A stretch of DNA of 64,000 nt from CBDDLJ01 sp965230635 (GCA_965230635.1 CBDDLJ010000016.1:320089-384088), one strand, 5' to 3'. Counted from the stretch's first letter, positions 17,372 through 26,904 are shown. Notes: generated by a model from the sequence alone, not told the origin. Made by a program: numbers and translations.

Positions 17372-19752
17372 ATGATCTTCTCACACAATGATAAAAAATT
17401 GCCCACCATTTTTTGTGAGCTAAATTTGCGAGTATACATTTCTCTGTTTTTAACAGCTTCGTCTCGTCGATCAATTTGTCCATTAATGATGGATTCCAGT
17501 TTTTTAATGCTGTGATTGATGAAATCTTCATCAGGTATAATAAACTTTTTAGACAACATGCTATAACCACTGCTTTGATTGGTTATAATGAGTGAGCCTA
17601 AACAGAGTGCGCGAGGAATGATATGACTCAGCTGCCCACGATATTGCTTTCTACAGACAAAGCTAATGTCTGCCGCTAGAATGAGGGCATCAAAATCTAT
17701 CTCATCTTTAGGATTATTATAAATGAAAATATCTGCTAAGCCGTTACTGGAAAATGAATCGCTAATTTTTTTAAATGTTTCTTGACAATGGACTATACCG
17801 GCAACTAAGAAAAATATTCGAGATCCTGGCTTTTTATTCTTCAGACATACTGCAGAAACAGCACTTGCGACTTCATCAAGTAATTTATTATCTGTTACAG
17901 AACCGAACACACCAATGAGGATATCATTTTTGTATATACCATTCTTTATTTTCCAGGCTTTCGAGCGACGTTTGGTTTGAACGGTTAAGCGCTCGTTAAT
18001 TCCCATAGGGCAATGTTTTGCATCAAGTATTTTTGATAAAGACTGTGAAAAATCTTGAAAGGCTTTTTCAGCTTCATCAGTTAAGTGAGTGATAAACTGA
18101 GCTCCTGTTTTGCGAAGCCATATATGCTGAAAATTCCTTGTTACTTCTTGGAATTCTTTATAGCTAAGCAGGCGCACCTTGGGGATTTTCAATGCAAATC
18201 TCAAGTCATCGCCAATAAAATAATACTCTATAAATTGTGATACACTTCGATGGTAATAATATAGATGATAAATGCCGTAAAGATAACTGTGGTCGTGAAT
18301 GATAACAATATCACGATTATTTCCATAAACTCTTAGATTTTCTAAGCCAAACCATAACGTTGTTGATACAGCCAAGTGATAAATGGAAGGCAACTTCATT
18401 TTTGAATCAAGGCAAAAGCAAGAATGCGATTTAATAATCACATTATCATTTTTGTATAGTTTACATACTTTTGTATCACCAGTATAAATGATCATATTTC
18501 CTGGAATAGCGCAAGGAATGCTGGCTGCATAATCTGCAACTCCGCAGAAATTACCGGGCATATTTGCTTGCATAGTTAATTTGATATTTTCAATTTTTTG
18601 CTTATATTGCAAGCTTGCATGGCATATTGCTGATTTAATAATCGCTTTTGCGTCTTTAGTCCAATGTGTGATAAAAAAATCTTTTATTTTTGTAAAAGCT
18701 TGCGCTGATTTTTTTGTTAGCGGGGTTTGTATAAAGGTTATCATTGAATCATAATCGTGTGTTTTATCCTCTGGTGATAGAAAGAGTGCTATTGAATTTT
18801 CATCACCACACACAGATAGGATCTCACGATTAATCGGTATATCATAGCAAATAACTTTAGTGTTTAAGAATAGCGCTTCTAAAAGAGGAATACCAAACCC
18901 TTCTTCTAAGGATAAATGCATCACACATTTTGATTCGGCTTGATAGCAAATTTTTTTTTCTTCACTGATTGCTGTTAAGATTTTTAAGTTTTTCAATAAC
19001 TGCGGATATTTTGATAAAAAGTCAGCATATTGGCTATCGGTTGGTACAGTAATCTTACATTTAATATTGTGCTTCATATTTAATGCTGAAATAGTGCTTA
19101 ATGCATTTTCTGGGTTTTTAGAATAATGACTGCCAACAATTGAAAATATTTCATTATTCTTGCTAAGAATATTTTTATCATAGTAAGCATCATCTAGATT
19201 AGGATATAGACAGGAAACTGATTCCTCTTTTACACCAAGATACCTTGTTACATTATTTTTAGCAAATTCAGAAATCGCGATAATATGATCGGCTGATATT
19301 AGCCGACGCAGCCCATTTCTGTAAAAGTCTGCTGGAACCTGCATGCTTGAGTCGAAATAGTATTTTTGATATCGCAGAGGAATTAAATCATAGGCGATAG
19401 CAATGGTAGGGCACACCGTTAAATCGTATCTCATTGGTGGTATAAAAGGGGTAGCGTCTATGTAAAGTGCCGCATTGATTGAGTCTAGCAATGTTTCTAA
19501 TTGTGCAGAACTGTGATGAATATCTTGCTCGTCGTATTTTTCAATATTGAGTGGGATGTGTTGAACACTGGCACAGACATCATAGATTTTACTTTTGTCT
19601 GCTAGTTGAGAGTTTTCATAAAGAATTAAAGCGACGTCATATCCGGCGTCAACAAGCACTTCAATAATTAAGCTGACATAACGTCCCATGCCTCTGTCAT
19701 GAGCACCCGAGCTGAATACACGACCATCCACAGCAATTACATTATTTGTCAT
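17368..19752 (-). CDS. Large glycosyltransferase with two GT-B regions
   Basis: A 794-residue protein. The first half is a recognisable GT4 glycosyltransferase: GRVFSSGAHDRGMGRYVS near the N-terminus, then IVGSHYSKNPENAL and LSLEEGFGIPLLEALFLNT around residue 285-305. The second half, from about residue 395 (MPGNFCGVADYAASIP), looks like another GT-B unit, with GVFGSVTDNKLLDEV and RQYRGQLSHIIPRALCLGS, but is more diverged and its E-X7-E motif is not obvious. Two-domain enzymes of this kind build repeating units in O-antigen loci. It is the first gene of the minus-strand run. Confidence 0.82.
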   Translation of the reverse strand: MTNNVIAVDGRVFSSGAHDRGMGRYVSLIIEVLVDAGYDVALILYENSQLADKSKIYDVCASVQHIPLNIEKYDEQDIHHSSAQLETLLDSINAALYIDATPFIPPMRYDLTVCPTIAIAYDLIPLRYQKYYFDSSMQVPADFYRNGLRRLISADHIIAISEFAKNNVTRYLGVKEESVSCLYPNLDDAYYDKNILSKNNEIFSIVGSHYSKNPENALSTISALNMKHNIKCKITVPTDSQYADFLSKYPQLLKNLKILTAISEEKKICYQAESKCVMHLSLEEGFGIPLLEALFLNTKVICYDIPINREILSVCGDENSIALFLSPEDKTHDYDSMITFIQTPLTKKSAQAFTKIKDFFITHWTKDAKAIIKSAICHASLQYKQKIENIKLTMQANMPGNFCGVADYAASIPCAIPGNMIIYTGDTKVCKLYKNDNVIIKSHSCFCLDSKMKLPSIYHLAVSTTLWFGLENLRVYGNNRDIVIIHDHSYLYGIYHLYYYHRSVSQFIEYYFIGDDLRFALKIPKVRLLSYKEFQEVTRNFQHIWLRKTGAQFITHLTDEAEKAFQDFSQSLSKILDAKHCPMGINERLTVQTKRRSKAWKIKNGIYKNDILIGVFGSVTDNKLLDEVASAVSAVCLKNKKPGSRIFFLVAGIVHCQETFKKISDSFSSNGLADIFIYNNPKDEIDFDALILAADISFVCRKQYRGQLSHIIPRALCLGSLIITNQSSGYSMLSKKFIIPDEDFINHSIKKLESIINGQIDRRDEAVKNREMYTRKFSSQKMVGNFLSLCEKII

Positions 19753-19788
19753 ATTTTCCTCTGATAAGTAAGTTTGCTGGCACCTGTT

Positions 19789-20574
19789 TTATAAAAGGTA
19801 ATCAATAATAATGTTTAACAACTTACTTGCACCTAGGCGAAAGTGCTGAGGAGTGACCCAAGATTGTCCTAAGATATCTTGTGCTATTGTTAAGTAGCCT
19901 GCTGAAGCATTTAATGTGCGAATGCCTCCTGCCGCTTTAAAGCCTAATTCTTGCCAGTTTGATGCCTCTTTGATAGCGGTTAACATAGCAACACTTGTCT
20001 CAGGGGTCGCGGCATTAGGCGTTTTTCCTGTGGAGGTCTTTAAAAAATCAGCACCGGCTTGTATGGCATCTTTACTGGCTCGGTATACCATCTGCAAATC
20101 GGACAAGGCGCCTACTTCTAAGATGACTTTGAGTAATTTACTACCGCAGATTTCTTTAGCGGCATGGATTAATGCTTTTGTTGAAGCAGTTTTTTGATTG
20201 GCATATTCTTGGTAAGGAATCACCATATCAATTTCATCCGCACCATCCCTAATGCAACGTTGCATATTGTCTAATACAGTATTTTTCATATCAGTGCCAT
20301 GTGGAAAGTTGCAAACAGTGGCGATATTAATATTTGTCCCTGCCAACGTTTTTTTCGCAAGTTGAATAAACTTTGGATAGATGCAAACAGCCGCGACATT
20401 GCCAAATGGCGTTTGTGCTTGTACACATAGATTGTCAATCGTCTCAGCATTATCACTTTCATTGAGACTCGTTAAATCCAAATGTTGAATTAACATGTGT
20501 GCTTGATCTTGGCTGCATATCGCATGGTTAGCCATGTCCACATATGAAATAATTAATTCTAAATCAATTCCCAT
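19789..20574 (-). CDS. deoC: Deoxyribose-phosphate aldolase
   Basis: Class I aldolase splitting deoxyribose-5-phosphate into glyceraldehyde-3-phosphate and acetaldehyde. DFLKTSTGKT (Lys179) holds the Schiff-base lysine, GFKAAGGIRT the second active-site lysine (Lys213), and DEIDMVIP the catalytic aspartate. It follows the purine nucleoside phosphorylase gene with an 11 bp overlap if the ATG at 20574 is used; ATG 20535 is a shorter alternative. Together they salvage deoxynucleosides for carbon, though no phosphopentomutase (deoB) is seen between them. Confidence 0.95.
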   Translation of the reverse strand: MGIDLELIISYVDMANHAICSQDQAHMLIQHLDLTSLNESDNAETIDNLCVQAQTPFGNVAAVCIYPKFIQLAKKTLAGTNINIATVCNFPHGTDMKNTVLDNMQRCIRDGADEIDMVIPYQEYANQKTASTKALIHAAKEICGSKLLKVILEVGALSDLQMVYRASKDAIQAGADFLKTSTGKTPNAATPETSVAMLTAIKEASNWQELGFKAAGGIRTLNASAGYLTIAQDILGQSWVTPQHFRLGASKLLNIIIDYLL

Positions 20575-21397
20575 GGTGTATTCTTTCCAAAAAATGTAAT
20601 AATAGTTTCTTTAAACTCTCAATAGCCATTTTACCACCTGCCAATGTTACATCATGACTTAATTTTTGCTCAGTCATGCCAGCCGCTAAATTAGTAATGG
20701 CAGAGATTGCTGTGATTTTTAAGCCACAGTGCCTAGCGATAATCACTTCAGGAATAGTGGACATGCCGACAGCATCTGCGCCTAATATGCGATAGGCATT
20801 GATTTCCGCAGGTGTTTCAAACATAGGTCCCATAACGCCGATGTAAACGCCACTATGTAAAGGTATTGCTAATTGTTGAGCTGTTTGATGTAGTTGCTCA
20901 CGTAAGTTTGCATTATAGACATCTTCCATTGGTGGAAAACGTGGTCCAAATTCATCATCATTTGGGCCTTTTAACGGACTAAATCCAGTAAAGTTGATAT
21001 GGTCTTCTATAGCCATTAAGCTGCCAGGCAACATACCGTGATGTAGTGAACCAGCAGCATTTGTGAGAATAACAGTGTCACAGCCAAGTAGTTTTAATGT
21101 TCTAATCATGGTTTTAAATGTCGCAGCTGACGTATCTTCAAAATAGTGTACGCGACCTTGGTAACAAGCAACCGGGGTTGAATTAAGATCGCCGATAATT
21201 AATTGACCAGAATGTCCTTCAACGGTACTTTGGCTAAAACCTGGTAAATCTGAATACGGCAATACGACAGGATTGCTTATTTCCCCAGCAATGTTATTGA
21301 GTCCAGAACCAAGAATAATGCCAATTTTTGGGGTAAAATTGTCAGTGCGTTTTTTGATTATTTCAGCACATTTATTCGGATTATTGATGTGTGTCAT
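20564..21397 (-). CDS. punA: Purine nucleoside phosphorylase (trimeric type)
   Basis: Member of the PNP/MTAP trimeric family rather than the hexameric DeoD type. The phosphate-binding GIILGSGLNNIAGE and SVEGHSGQLIIG, then VILTNAAGSL and MGPMFETPAEINAYRILGADAVGMS, are characteristic. It releases the base and (deoxy)ribose-1-phosphate from purine nucleosides. GGGAGGG lies six bases before the ATG. It is paired with deoC in a nucleoside-salvage operon. Confidence 0.9.
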   Translation of the reverse strand: MTHINNPNKCAEIIKKRTDNFTPKIGIILGSGLNNIAGEISNPVVLPYSDLPGFSQSTVEGHSGQLIIGDLNSTPVACYQGRVHYFEDTSAATFKTMIRTLKLLGCDTVILTNAAGSLHHGMLPGSLMAIEDHINFTGFSPLKGPNDDEFGPRFPPMEDVYNANLREQLHQTAQQLAIPLHSGVYIGVMGPMFETPAEINAYRILGADAVGMSTIPEVIIARHCGLKITAISAITNLAAGMTEQKLSHDVTLAGGKMAIESLKKLLLHFLERIHHGN

Positions 21398-21533
21398 GCG
21401 CCCTCCCTATGGGTTATCATCGAACAACAGCTATTCAGCACGTTTTTCTGAATGCTCTATTTGGCCAATGTTTGCTAAAAAGTCAATTCAACGATGAATG
21501 TTGGTTATCAATACCTGCTCTACTGAAGTAGAA

Positions 21534-22208
21534 TCAATTGGCGATAAGCAAATGCAAGCGTTGGCTGATTTGCTCTGCGCGATCGGCAATGTCGCCGGTC
21601 CATTCAACAATTTTATATAAAAAGATAACATCGATAGCTGATAGTGATTTTTCAATTTGAAATAATTGTTGACGTACTTCTACTTGTAGTCGATCGGTTT
21701 CATGCTCGATTTTGCCAATGTCAAAAATCAATTCTTCAATCAGTGTGACTTCATTTGCAGCGAAGCTTGTTTCAAGTAATTCATCAATTTCATTAATTGC
21801 TTTTTGTGTCTTTTTTGAGCAATCAATGCATCGTTGCAATAAGGTGAGATAAGTCTCCGTAATTGCTTCAGGAATAGACATGCGACGCCCTAGCACTAAG
21901 CCAGCAATATCTTTTGCTTTGTTAGGCACTTTATCTTGCAGTGTTAAAATTTCTAACACATCTTCGCGCGGTACCGGTAAAAATAATTTTTTAGGCAAAT
22001 TTAGCCGAATATCTTGTTTCATTTGATCGGCATCATTTTCTAATTCGACAATTGATTGTTGCAATGTTTCTGCTTGTGCCCAATCGTTTGCTATCACGGC
22101 TTTAAAAAAATCTAACAATAATTCAGCACAGGCCAATGCTTTACCCATATGCTTTTGCAAGGGTTTTATTGGCGATCGACCAAAAAGGTTAAAAATATTT
22201 CCTGTCAC
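21534..22208 (-). CDS. PhoU-like protein (DUF47/TIGR00153)
   Basis: All-helical 224-residue protein of the TIGR00153/PhoU_div family. Diagnostic stretches are FNLFGRSPIKPLQKHM at the start, LPVPREDVLEILTLQDKV in the middle and YKIVEWTGDIADRAEQI near the end. In many bacteria this gene sits beside the phosphate permease pit and is thought to regulate it. No pit gene is adjacent here, so its partner must be elsewhere or missing. Divergent from the CYTH gene. Confidence 0.9.
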   Translation of the reverse strand: MTGNIFNLFGRSPIKPLQKHMGKALACAELLLDFFKAVIANDWAQAETLQQSIVELENDADQMKQDIRLNLPKKLFLPVPREDVLEILTLQDKVPNKAKDIAGLVLGRRMSIPEAITETYLTLLQRCIDCSKKTQKAINEIDELLETSFAANEVTLIEELIFDIGKIEHETDRLQVEVRQQLFQIEKSLSAIDVIFLYKIVEWTGDIADRAEQISQRLHLLIAN

Positions 22209-22293
22209 GCTGTCTACTTTGAGTTACTATGCTATAAAAAGAATTCAGTATATCGACTTTTGCTGACATTTACTAGAACTCAAAGGAGAAATT

Positions 22294-23205
22294 ATGGCAA
22301 AAGAAATTGAGCTAAAATTACGGATCCAACCAGGTATGGAGAAAGATTTATTCACTACTGCATTTTTTAATCAATTTGCAATAGATGCTCCGACTACATT
22401 TTTTGTTCAAACGGATTATTATGATACGCCCGGGTTGACATTGCGTCAGCAAAAAATGGCTTTGCGTTTACGTACAGTTCAGCAGCATTATTGGCAAACA
22501 TTTAAGCAATCCTTGTCAGAGCAAATAGGATTACATCAGCGAGAAGAAATTGAGTTGCCGGTTGATGAACTTGCATTTAACTGGCAACAATTTCCAGAGC
22601 ATGTTCATCGAGCGTTGCATGACATTGATAAGACGACACTAAAGCCAATATTTACCTCTGTATTTCAGCGAACTACAGTGAATGTTACTTGGAACCATCA
22701 TTGGATTGAGTTTGTACTTGATCAGGGATGTGTTAAAACCGATAAAAAGCAAGTGCCTTGTTGTGAAATTGAATTGGAATTAAAGCGAGGAAACAAAACC
22801 AGCTTAATTGAATGTGCTCAAGCATTACTACCTGAAATTAATTTTGCCTGGGAGCCTGTCAGCAAAGCCGCCAAAGGTTATGCTTTAGTTGGTTATCCTG
22901 TGAAACCTGCAGCTATGTTATTGCATCGTAATGGTTATGCAGAGAATGAATGGTCACTTATGCTGAAAGAAAATTTTTTACTGTTACAACAAAGCTTAAT
23001 TGCCGCACGTTTGCAAGCAACTCAACATAATGTTTCTCTTTTTGCTAAAAATTGGCAAAGTTTTCTGCTTTTTTTGCAGCAATATGCAGCATATGATCGG
23101 TTGCCAGCAATACAACCAACTGGAAATTTGGATGATTTTCTTTTCCACCCCGAAGTGAATCAATTTATATTACAGTTTCTGCTTGATTTTAGTAAAGCAG
23201 GGTAG
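22294..23205 (+). CDS. CYTH domain protein, triphosphatase-like (short YgiF-like)
   Basis: The N-terminal 200 residues form a CYTH triphosphate tunnel: EIELKLRI is the ExExK motif, followed by YYDTPGLTLRQQKMALRLR and CEIELELKRG. E. coli YgiF, an inorganic triphosphatase, is about 430 residues with a C-terminal CHAD domain. Here only about 90 residues follow, so the CHAD region is reduced or lost. A strong AAAGGAGAAATT ribosome site precedes the ATG. Triphosphate hydrolysis is the likely activity. Confidence 0.85.
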   Translation: MAKEIELKLRIQPGMEKDLFTTAFFNQFAIDAPTTFFVQTDYYDTPGLTLRQQKMALRLRTVQQHYWQTFKQSLSEQIGLHQREEIELPVDELAFNWQQFPEHVHRALHDIDKTTLKPIFTSVFQRTTVNVTWNHHWIEFVLDQGCVKTDKKQVPCCEIELELKRGNKTSLIECAQALLPEINFAWEPVSKAAKGYALVGYPVKPAAMLLHRNGYAENEWSLMLKENFLLLQQSLIAARLQATQHNVSLFAKNWQSFLLFLQQYAAYDRLPAIQPTGNLDDFLFHPEVNQFILQFLLDFSKAG

Positions 23206-24139
23206 GTTTAATTCCTACCATGTCAGCAATGGAAACCGCGGTTTGTGAACCAATATTTTGAGAAAGCTGTTTCAAGAAATCGCCATGGTGTGTGTAGTTA
23301 ATGATTTCTTTTTGTTTTATCAATTCTTGTGCAATGTATTGGCTATTACCAAAGCCATCAATTAATCCTAGTGTTAATGCTTGTTCTCCTGTCCACATTA
23401 AGCCAGAAAACAAGTCAGGATCATTTTTTAAGCGATCACTACGTCCAGCTTTGACGCTGTTAATAAATTGTTGGTGTATTATATTTAGCATATGTTTTAA
23501 GTGCGCAACATTTTCTTGTTTCAACGATGAAAACGGATCTAAGAAGCCTTTTTCACTACCGGCGGTGAATAAGCGTCGCTGAATACCCAGCTTTTCCATG
23601 CTGCCAACAAAGCCAAATCCATTCATTAACACACCAATAGAGCCAACAATGCTGGATTTATTGGCATAGATTTCATCAGCTGCGCTTGCTATATAGTAAG
23701 CGCCGGAGGCACAAATGTCACTGCATACGGCATAAACTTTTTTATTCGGGTATGATTTTTTTAGTGACATAATCGCGTCATAAATATCACTAGATTGCAC
23801 CGGAGAGCCTCCGCCACTGTTAATATATAAAATAATTCCTTTACTATGTTGGTTATTAAAGGCGGCCGTTAAACTTTGTATGGTGGATTTAGCATCTGTT
23901 TTGCCTTCATCCATTATGATGCCTCGAATATTGATCACGGCGGTGTGATCGTGGATTTTTTGTTTTGAGCGGTTGGTAAATATTAATGCGAGTATAATAA
24001 AAATAATGGTGAAAATGATGACACGAAAAAAGATTTTCCAGCGGCGATTTGCCTTTTGTTCTTTTAGAACAGAAAAAAGTAATTTCTCAATGGTTTCTCG
24101 TTCCCAGTTTGCTTTTTGTGCTGATTGATTTTCGTTCAT
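23189..24139 (-). CDS. sppA: Signal peptide peptidase SppA, short form
   Basis: S49-family protease anchored in the inner membrane by one helix (about residues 37-55). The catalytic dyad is visible: Ser145 in DICASGAYYIA and Lys161 in YANKSSIVGSIGV. YINSGGGSP forms the oxyanion region. At 316 residues it is the single-domain form found in many proteobacteria, not the double-length E. coli SppA. It degrades signal peptides after cleavage. The 3' end overlaps the convergent CYTH gene by 17 bp. Confidence 0.92.
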   Translation of the reverse strand: MNENQSAQKANWERETIEKLLFSVLKEQKANRRWKIFFRVIIFTIIFIILALIFTNRSKQKIHDHTAVINIRGIIMDEGKTDAKSTIQSLTAAFNNQHSKGIILYINSGGGSPVQSSDIYDAIMSLKKSYPNKKVYAVCSDICASGAYYIASAADEIYANKSSIVGSIGVLMNGFGFVGSMEKLGIQRRLFTAGSEKGFLDPFSSLKQENVAHLKHMLNIIHQQFINSVKAGRSDRLKNDPDLFSGLMWTGEQALTLGLIDGFGNSQYIAQELIKQKEIINYTHHGDFLKQLSQNIGSQTAVSIADMVGIKPTLLY

Positions 24140-24289
24140 TAGTACTATCTCTTTGAAAAAATGAATGATTATTTAAACATATTTTAGCGGAATATGCTAA
24201 ATTTTTTCATTATTTGGTAAGGTAGGAAACTGTTGTACAATGTGTCTCAGTCAATTGCCTATTCAGTGACAGGAAATTATACATTGATA

Positions 24290-24808
24290 ATGAATCAGCT
24301 TATCATCACGAAAACAAGGAAATTTTTTCTACAAATTGCCTTATTTTTATTCGTTGTTGCCATGATCTTGTTGGCAGTTTTACAGTTAACACCCAACATT
24401 CTGAGTGCGATTGGTGCTAGTGCGCTGGTGACATCAACATTTATTATTTTTACTGTGCCAAACACACCGTCAGCTAAACCGTTTTGCATTTTTTCAGCCT
24501 ATGTGTTTGCATTATTGGTTGGTATCATTTCTGCACATTTTATGAATTTGACCATTGCTCATTTTGATCTATCTTTGATTTCTACTTGGCAAGTGCTTTT
24601 TGGTATAGTGTCAGTGATATTGACGGTGTGTTTGATGCTATTGTTTAATGTACACCATCCACCTGCTGTCGGTTTATCGTTAGGATTAGTTTTAGATGAT
24701 TGGACACACGCCATTGTCATTTTTATATTTGTTGGTGTATTAGTGATTGTATTTTTTCGCTTGTGCTTTGGTGGTATACTCATGACATTAATTGATAGAG
24801 AACAGTAA
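24290..24808 (+). CDS. HPP family integral membrane protein
   Basis: Small membrane protein with four to five hydrophobic helices and the motif HHPPAVGLSLGLV that names the HPP family. Some family members are nitrite transporters in plastids and cyanobacteria; most bacterial ones are uncharacterised. I prefer the ATG at 24290 (172 aa) over a TTG at 24233 because it directly precedes the first basic segment and helix. Its TAA overlaps the def ATG by one base (TAATG), so the genes are translationally coupled. Confidence 0.8.
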   Translation: MNQLIITKTRKFFLQIALFLFVVAMILLAVLQLTPNILSAIGASALVTSTFIIFTVPNTPSAKPFCIFSAYVFALLVGIISAHFMNLTIAHFDLSLISTWQVLFGIVSVILTVCLMLLFNVHHPPAVGLSLGLVLDDWTHAIVIFIFVGVLVIVFFRLCFGGILMTLIDREQ

Positions 24809-25350
24809 TGGCAGTAAAAGATATCTTACGCATGGGGAATCCATTACTTTACCGCGTTGCAGAGCCTGTTGAGGAATTTGCAAGCAATGAGTTGAAACAG
24901 ATTATACAGGATATGTTAGACACAGCGGCGGCAGTCAATGGACTAGGTATTGCCGCGCCACAAATTGGTATTAACAAACGTATCGTTGTCTTTGGTTTTG
25001 AGAAAAGTGAACGTTACCCAAATGAAGCACCGATTCCAACAACAATATTAATTAATCCGGAAATTAGCATGTCTTCAGCAGAAAAAACAGCCGAGTGGGA
25101 AGGCTGTTTAAGTGTTCCTCATTGGCGAGGTGTGGTTGAGCGTTATACAACAATTCGTTGCTTGAGCTATAATCTTCAAGGGGAGAAAGTGGAAATAGAA
25201 GCCACAGGGATGCATGCGCGAATCATACAGCATGAAGTCGACCATTTAGACGGTATTTTATTTCCTATGCGTGTTAAAGATTTGCGCTTACTAGGATACG
25301 AACAAGAAGTCTGGGATTGGGTATTAAAGCGTGAAGTCCCGACGTACTGA
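24808..25350 (+). CDS. def: Peptide deformylase
   Basis: Metalloprotease removing N-formyl groups from nascent proteins. All three motifs are intact: GLGIAAPQIG (residues 45-54), EGCLS with metal ligand Cys100, and HEVDH with His142, Glu143 and His146. At 180 residues it is longer than E. coli Def in its loop regions, and it is not beside fmt. It starts inside the stop codon of the HPP gene, which is unusual company for a deformylase; a second def copy elsewhere is possible. Confidence 0.95.
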   Translation: MAVKDILRMGNPLLYRVAEPVEEFASNELKQIIQDMLDTAAAVNGLGIAAPQIGINKRIVVFGFEKSERYPNEAPIPTTILINPEISMSSAEKTAEWEGCLSVPHWRGVVERYTTIRCLSYNLQGEKVEIEATGMHARIIQHEVDHLDGILFPMRVKDLRLLGYEQEVWDWVLKREVPTY

Positions 25351-25371
25351 ATAATTTTCCTGCATTGCTAG

Positions 25372-25536
25372 TTTATAGCAGTTTTCAATATTACTCAGCC
25401 ATTATAAACTTCCTCTAGCGCGCTTGCTTTGGTTGTCAAAAGCTTATTTACAGTAAGTAAACCTCTCTTTTGAAACCGCGCAAGCACGCGTTATACTCGC
25501 TTATAATGGCTTAGTAATATTGAAAACTGCTATAAA
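25372..25536. repeat. MITE-like palindromic element, copy 1
   Basis: A 165-bp element with nearly perfect terminal inverted repeats: TTTATAGCAGTTTTCAATAT at the left, the reverse complement at the right, with TTATAAYGG continuing the arm. Inner segments (CGCGCTTGC against GCAAGCACGCG, CAAAAG against CTTTTG) also pair, so the whole element can fold into one long hairpin. A second copy is at 43791-43956. It encodes no protein and lies between the convergent ends of def and the DAHP synthase gene. Confidence 0.85.
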
Positions 25537-25539
25537 TTA

Positions 25540-26904
25540 TTAGTCGATATGATGATGTTGCTTGCCTGATTGAACAACCGATGATTGAACAAACCTCTGT
25601 CGATTTTTTCCTGTCAAATAACGTGTTAACTCAATGGCTTGTTGATAATTTAAGCGAGGGTCAATATAGCTATGGTAAGCAGTAAGCAAATTATCAATAG
25701 ATATTTCTTGGTGACCACCGATACATTCTGTCACCGGTTGTGCTGTCATTTCCAGATGCAAGCCACCTAGCGGGACACCATGCCGATAATGTATCGCCAA
25801 CGCTTTGTCTATTTCAGCTGTGATGTCAGAAAAGTAACGTGTTTTTATTTTGGATTTTGTCATATGATTATTGCCGTGCATTGGGTCACAAAAATAGCTG
25901 ACCGGCGAGCCTAATGCTTGCATATTATCAATTAACTTAGGTAATTTTTTTTCAATCCTACTTTCACCAAATCGGTGAATTAATACAATTTTTCCGTGCT
26001 CATGCTTTGGATTAAGCATATTAACAATTAATTTTAAGTCATCATAGCATGTACACGGTCCAACTTTAATGCCTATTGGGTTGGCAATGCCACGCAAGTA
26101 TTCGATATGTGCTTGATCGGATAAAGCAGTGCGTAACCCTATCCAGGGGAAGTGTGTGGATAAATTATACCATTGCTTAGAGTGGGGGTGTTGTCGACTT
26201 AAGGCTTGTTCGTAGGGTAATAATAACGCTTCATGGCTAGTAAACAGTTGAAATCGTTGTGGCGTATTCATCTTAGCGATAGCATCATTAAATTTTTTAG
26301 CTAATTCACGCAAGTGATGAATAAAAAAATCATCACCAGCAATTTCTATTGGCCAATGTTGCTCTTTTCCCGTGGCTGTCAAGTTATTATCGATAAAACT
26401 ACGGATAAAATTCATTGTGAACGCAGCATAATGATAGGCAGCTAGCATTCTGCGTGGATCGGGTTGGCGCGCGATGACATCGAAATGAATAGAGTTGATA
26501 ATATCTCCCTGATAGTTCGGTAAGGTTATTCCATGTTGGCATTCAATGAGTGATGAGCGTGGTTTGGCATATTGCCCAGCAATACGGCCAATGGGAAGTA
26601 CTGGTTTATTAAAACATGAGAGTAGAATGGTATTCATTTGTAGCAGTAATTTCAATTGGGCTGTGAGATAATGTTCGGTACAGTTGGCAAAAGTTTCAGC
26701 ACAATCACCGCCCTGTAAGATAAAAATATTACCTTTTTCAGCGTGAGAAAGGTATTTTTTCAATATTTCAACTTCATTGGAATTCACCAACGGCGGCATT
26801 TTTGCTAATTGTAAGGTCGTACGTTTGAGCAAATCAGCGTCCGTATAGTGAGGGATTTGCGATGATTTTTTTTCTTGCCAGCTTGTGGGTGACCATGTGT
26901 GCAT
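25540..26904 (-). CDS. 3-deoxy-7-phosphoheptulonate synthase, class II
   Basis: First enzyme of the shikimate pathway, joining phosphoenolpyruvate and erythrose-4-phosphate. It is the plant-like class II form (about 450 residues): N-terminal TWSPTSWQ, FILQGGDCAETF with the metal-binding Cys68, GRIAGQYAKPRSS, KVGPCTC, HRFGESRIEKKLP and CDPMHGNN are all typical. It has no chorismate mutase domain. It stands alone, with no other aro genes near. Confidence 0.93.
   Translation of the reverse strand: MHTWSPTSWQEKKSSQIPHYTDADLLKRTTLQLAKMPPLVNSNEVEILKKYLSHAEKGNIFILQGGDCAETFANCTEHYLTAQLKLLLQMNTILLSCFNKPVLPIGRIAGQYAKPRSSLIECQHGITLPNYQGDIINSIHFDVIARQPDPRRMLAAYHYAAFTMNFIRSFIDNNLTATGKEQHWPIEIAGDDFFIHHLRELAKKFNDAIAKMNTPQRFQLFTSHEALLLPYEQALSRQHPHSKQWYNLSTHFPWIGLRTALSDQAHIEYLRGIANPIGIKVGPCTCYDDLKLIVNMLNPKHEHGKIVLIHRFGESRIEKKLPKLIDNMQALGSPVSYFCDPMHGNNHMTKSKIKTRYFSDITAEIDKALAIHYRHGVPLGGLHLEMTAQPVTECIGGHQEISIDNLLTAYHSYIDPRLNYQQAIELTRYLTGKNRQRFVQSSVVQSGKQHHHID

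Noticed and set aside
19789..21397. Complete deo operon
   Set aside because: Only deoC and a trimeric PNP are present; deoA, deoB and DeoD-type genes are absent from the window.
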